From the NCBI GenBank assembly GCA_934754445.1, contig CAKVHZ010000024.1:1-13432 (forward strand): DNA of 13,432 nucleotides, written 5' to 3'. The notes beneath the pieces are model-generated. The model did not search any database, was not told the DNA's origin, and was given only the letters and a program-made list of their open reading frames with translations. The DNA comes from an uncultured Clostridia bacterium (lineage in GTDB: Bacteria > Bacillota > Clostridia > Christensenellales > UBA1242). Shown here one piece after another: positions 12,192-13,432 of this stretch (position 1 is the first letter of the stretch; every line of letters starts with the position of its first letter). A program made the translations under genes and the position numbers.

Positions 12192-13277
12192 ATGAAAAAT
12201 GTTATTTTAACTGCAGACCGACCAACAGGAAAACTTCATATAGGCCACTATGTTGGCTCATTAAGAGAAAGGGTTAGAATGCAAAATGAAACGAAGTATG
12301 ATGATTTGTTTGTTATGATTGCAGATGCACAAGCATTAACGGATAATGCTAGTAATCCAACAAAAGTAAGAAATAATGTTATGGAAGTTATGCTAGATTA
12401 TTTAGCGGTTGGATTAGACCCTAAAAAGACTACTTTTTGTATTCAGTCTGAAATTTCCGCTCTCACCGAAATAACTTCATATTATATGAACTTAGTTACT
12501 CTTCCTAGACTAATGAGAAATCCTACAGTTAAAAATGAAATTCGTGCTCGGGGATTTGATAACTCAGGTGTTCCAGTAGGCTTTGTAAATTATCCAATTA
12601 GTCAAGCAGCGGACATTACTGCTTTTAAAGCAAATTTAATTCCGGTAGGCGAAGACCAAGAACCAATGCTAGAACAAACAAGGGAAATAGTTAGAAGTTT
12701 TAATAGGACATATAATACAAATTGCTTAGTAGAGTGTAAATCGGTTTTGGCAAGAAATACATCTAGTATGCGTCTTCCAGGAACAGACGGTAATGCAAAG
12801 ATGAGTAAGTCTATTGGAAATTGTATTTATCTAGCTGATGAGCCTGAAGTTATTAAAAAGAAGATTAATTCTATAAAAACTTTCCCAAGGCAATTAAGCG
12901 AGCCGGGGATTATAGAAAATAATGTTTTATTTATTTATCTAGAAGCATTTTGTGAAGATAAACATTTTGAGATGTTTTATCCAGAATTTAAAAATTTGTA
13001 TGAACTACAAAGTGCATATAGTAAAGGTGGTATTGGCGACGGAAGAATAAAAACCTTTTTAAACGATATTATGCAATATGTTTTAAAACCTATTAGAGAA
13101 AGAAGAAAAGAATACGAAAAACAAATAGGCTATTTAATAGATGTTTTAAAAGAAGGAACTATAAAGGCTAACAAAGTTGCAAATCAAACATTAAGTGAAA
13201 TTAAAAAAGCAATGTTTATTAATTACTTTTCTGATGACGAGTTTAAAAAAGAACAAATTGAAAAATTTAATAACTAG
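12192..13277 (+). CDS. trpS: Tryptophanyl-tRNA synthetase
   Basis: The 361-residue class I synthetase charges tRNA-Trp with tryptophan in the cytoplasm. It starts with the TrpRS signature DRPTGKLHIGHYVGSL (HIGH at residues 16-19), has VGEDQEPMLEQTRE around 152-165 and a perfect KMSKS at 203-207. The length is slightly above the 330-340 typical of bacterial TrpRS. ATG 12192 is chosen because AAAGGAG lies 8 nt upstream; a longer in-frame opening from TTG 12162 overlaps the -10 box of the promoter. The cognate tRNA-Trp(CCA) follows 78 bp downstream on the same strand with its own promoter, and no clear terminator separates them, so a read-through transcript is also possible. Confidence 0.96.
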   Translation: MKNVILTADRPTGKLHIGHYVGSLRERVRMQNETKYDDLFVMIADAQALTDNASNPTKVRNNVMEVMLDYLAVGLDPKKTTFCIQSEISALTEITSYYMNLVTLPRLMRNPTVKNEIRARGFDNSGVPVGFVNYPISQAADITAFKANLIPVGEDQEPMLEQTREIVRSFNRTYNTNCLVECKSVLARNTSSMRLPGTDGNAKMSKSIGNCIYLADEPEVIKKKINSIKTFPRQLSEPGIIENNVLFIYLEAFCEDKHFEMFYPEFKNLYELQSAYSKGGIGDGRIKTFLNDIMQYVLKPIRERRKEYEKQIGYLIDVLKEGTIKANKVANQTLSEIKKAMFINYFSDDEFKKEQIEKFNN

Positions 13278-13300
13278 AAACATATTTAATAAATAAATAG

Positions 13301-13329
13301 TTGACATAAAAAAAATAATATGCTAAACT
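13301..13329 (+). promoter_or_regulatory. Promoter of tRNA-Trp, overlapped by a perfect inverted repeat
   Basis: TTGACA (13301-13306), a 17-bp spacer and TAAACT (13324-13329), with TG at 13321-13322. A 9-bp perfect inverted repeat, GCTAAACTA (13322-13330) / TAGTTTAGC (13342-13350), covers the -10 box and is centred on the predicted start point near 13336. Confidence 0.8.
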
Positions 13330-13355
13330 AAATAATACTAATAGTTTAGCAATAT

Positions 13356-13431
13356 AGGCGAATAGCTCAGTTGGTAGAGTCGCGGTCTCCAAAACCGTTG
13401 GTCGTGGGTTCGAGTCCTACTTCGCCTGCCA
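13356..13431 (+). tRNA. tRNA-Trp(CCA), 3' CCA encoded
   Basis: The acceptor stem is AGGCGAA/TTCGCCT, with discriminator G and an encoded CCA. The D-stem is GCTC/GAGT with one G-U pair, and the anticodon stem GCGGT/ACCGT carries loop CTCCAAA with anticodon CCA. The T-loop is TTCGAGT. It lies directly downstream of trpS. A CCA rather than TCA anticodon agrees with TGA not being read as Trp here. Confidence 0.96.
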
Positions 13432-13432
13432 A

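Noticed and set aside
371..13277. Recoding of TGA as tryptophan
   Set aside because: No gene needs TGA read as sense, Trp residues use TGG, and tRNA-Trp has anticodon CCA. The absence of TGA stops in ten genes is compatible with AT bias.

Overview
This is AT-rich chromosomal DNA (GC roughly 30% or below, by eye) from a low-GC Gram-positive-type bacterium, most likely an uncultured Bacillota lineage. Supporting signs are strong AGGAG-type ribosome binding sites, near-consensus TTGACA/TATAAT promoters with 16-18 bp spacers, short intrinsic terminators placed right at stop codons, and the standard genetic code. All ten coding genes end in TAA or TAG, none in TGA, and tRNA-Trp reads CCA. The genus cannot be named from the sequence. 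I see no phage, insertion sequence, CRISPR array or plasmid genes.

Layout. (1) 1-59: the end of a tRNA-Ser(GCT) on the minus strand, with its promoter at 135-163. (2) 371-2921: two neighbouring plus-strand genes that each fuse a P-loop kinase/NTPase to a phosphohydrolase-type domain. The first is a polynucleotide-kinase-like domain joined to a HAM1/RdgB-like NTP pyrophosphatase. The second is an XRE helix-turn-helix, a P-loop NTPase and a CYTH triphosphate tunnel domain in one chain. This pair is the best candidate for something poorly described. (3) 2957-3739: a convergent XRE regulator with an unrecognised C-terminus. (4) 3873-4937: a minus-strand unit, tRNA-Val(TAC), tRNA-Leu(TAG), tRNA-Lys(TTT), terminator and folA, followed by a decayed second copy of tRNA-Lys. 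(5) 5088-6653: a class I lysyl-tRNA synthetase, divergent from the tRNA cluster that holds its likely substrate. (6) 6767-9385, minus strand: a HExxH metalloprotein, a membrane-anchored polysaccharide deacetylase and a very acidic 82-residue protein. (7) 9500-12043: a large P-type cation ATPase, divergent from the metalloprotein and apparently made from a leaderless mRNA. (8) 12192-13431: tryptophanyl-tRNA synthetase followed by tRNA-Trp(CCA).

How the genes fit together. The window mixes translation housekeeping (two synthetases, each beside its likely cognate tRNA), one-carbon metabolism (folA), envelope and ion functions (deacetylase, ATPase) and a pair of nucleotide-handling fusion proteins. 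Promoters can be assigned to most units, and 5' leaders are strikingly short: about 12 nt for the kinase-HAM1 gene and trpS, about 15 nt for the metalloprotein and about zero for the ATPase. Neither synthetase gene has room for a T-box leader. The XRE-NTPase-CYTH gene is the exception, with a leader of about 59 nt that carries a small hairpin and a run of eight G inside its ribosome binding site.
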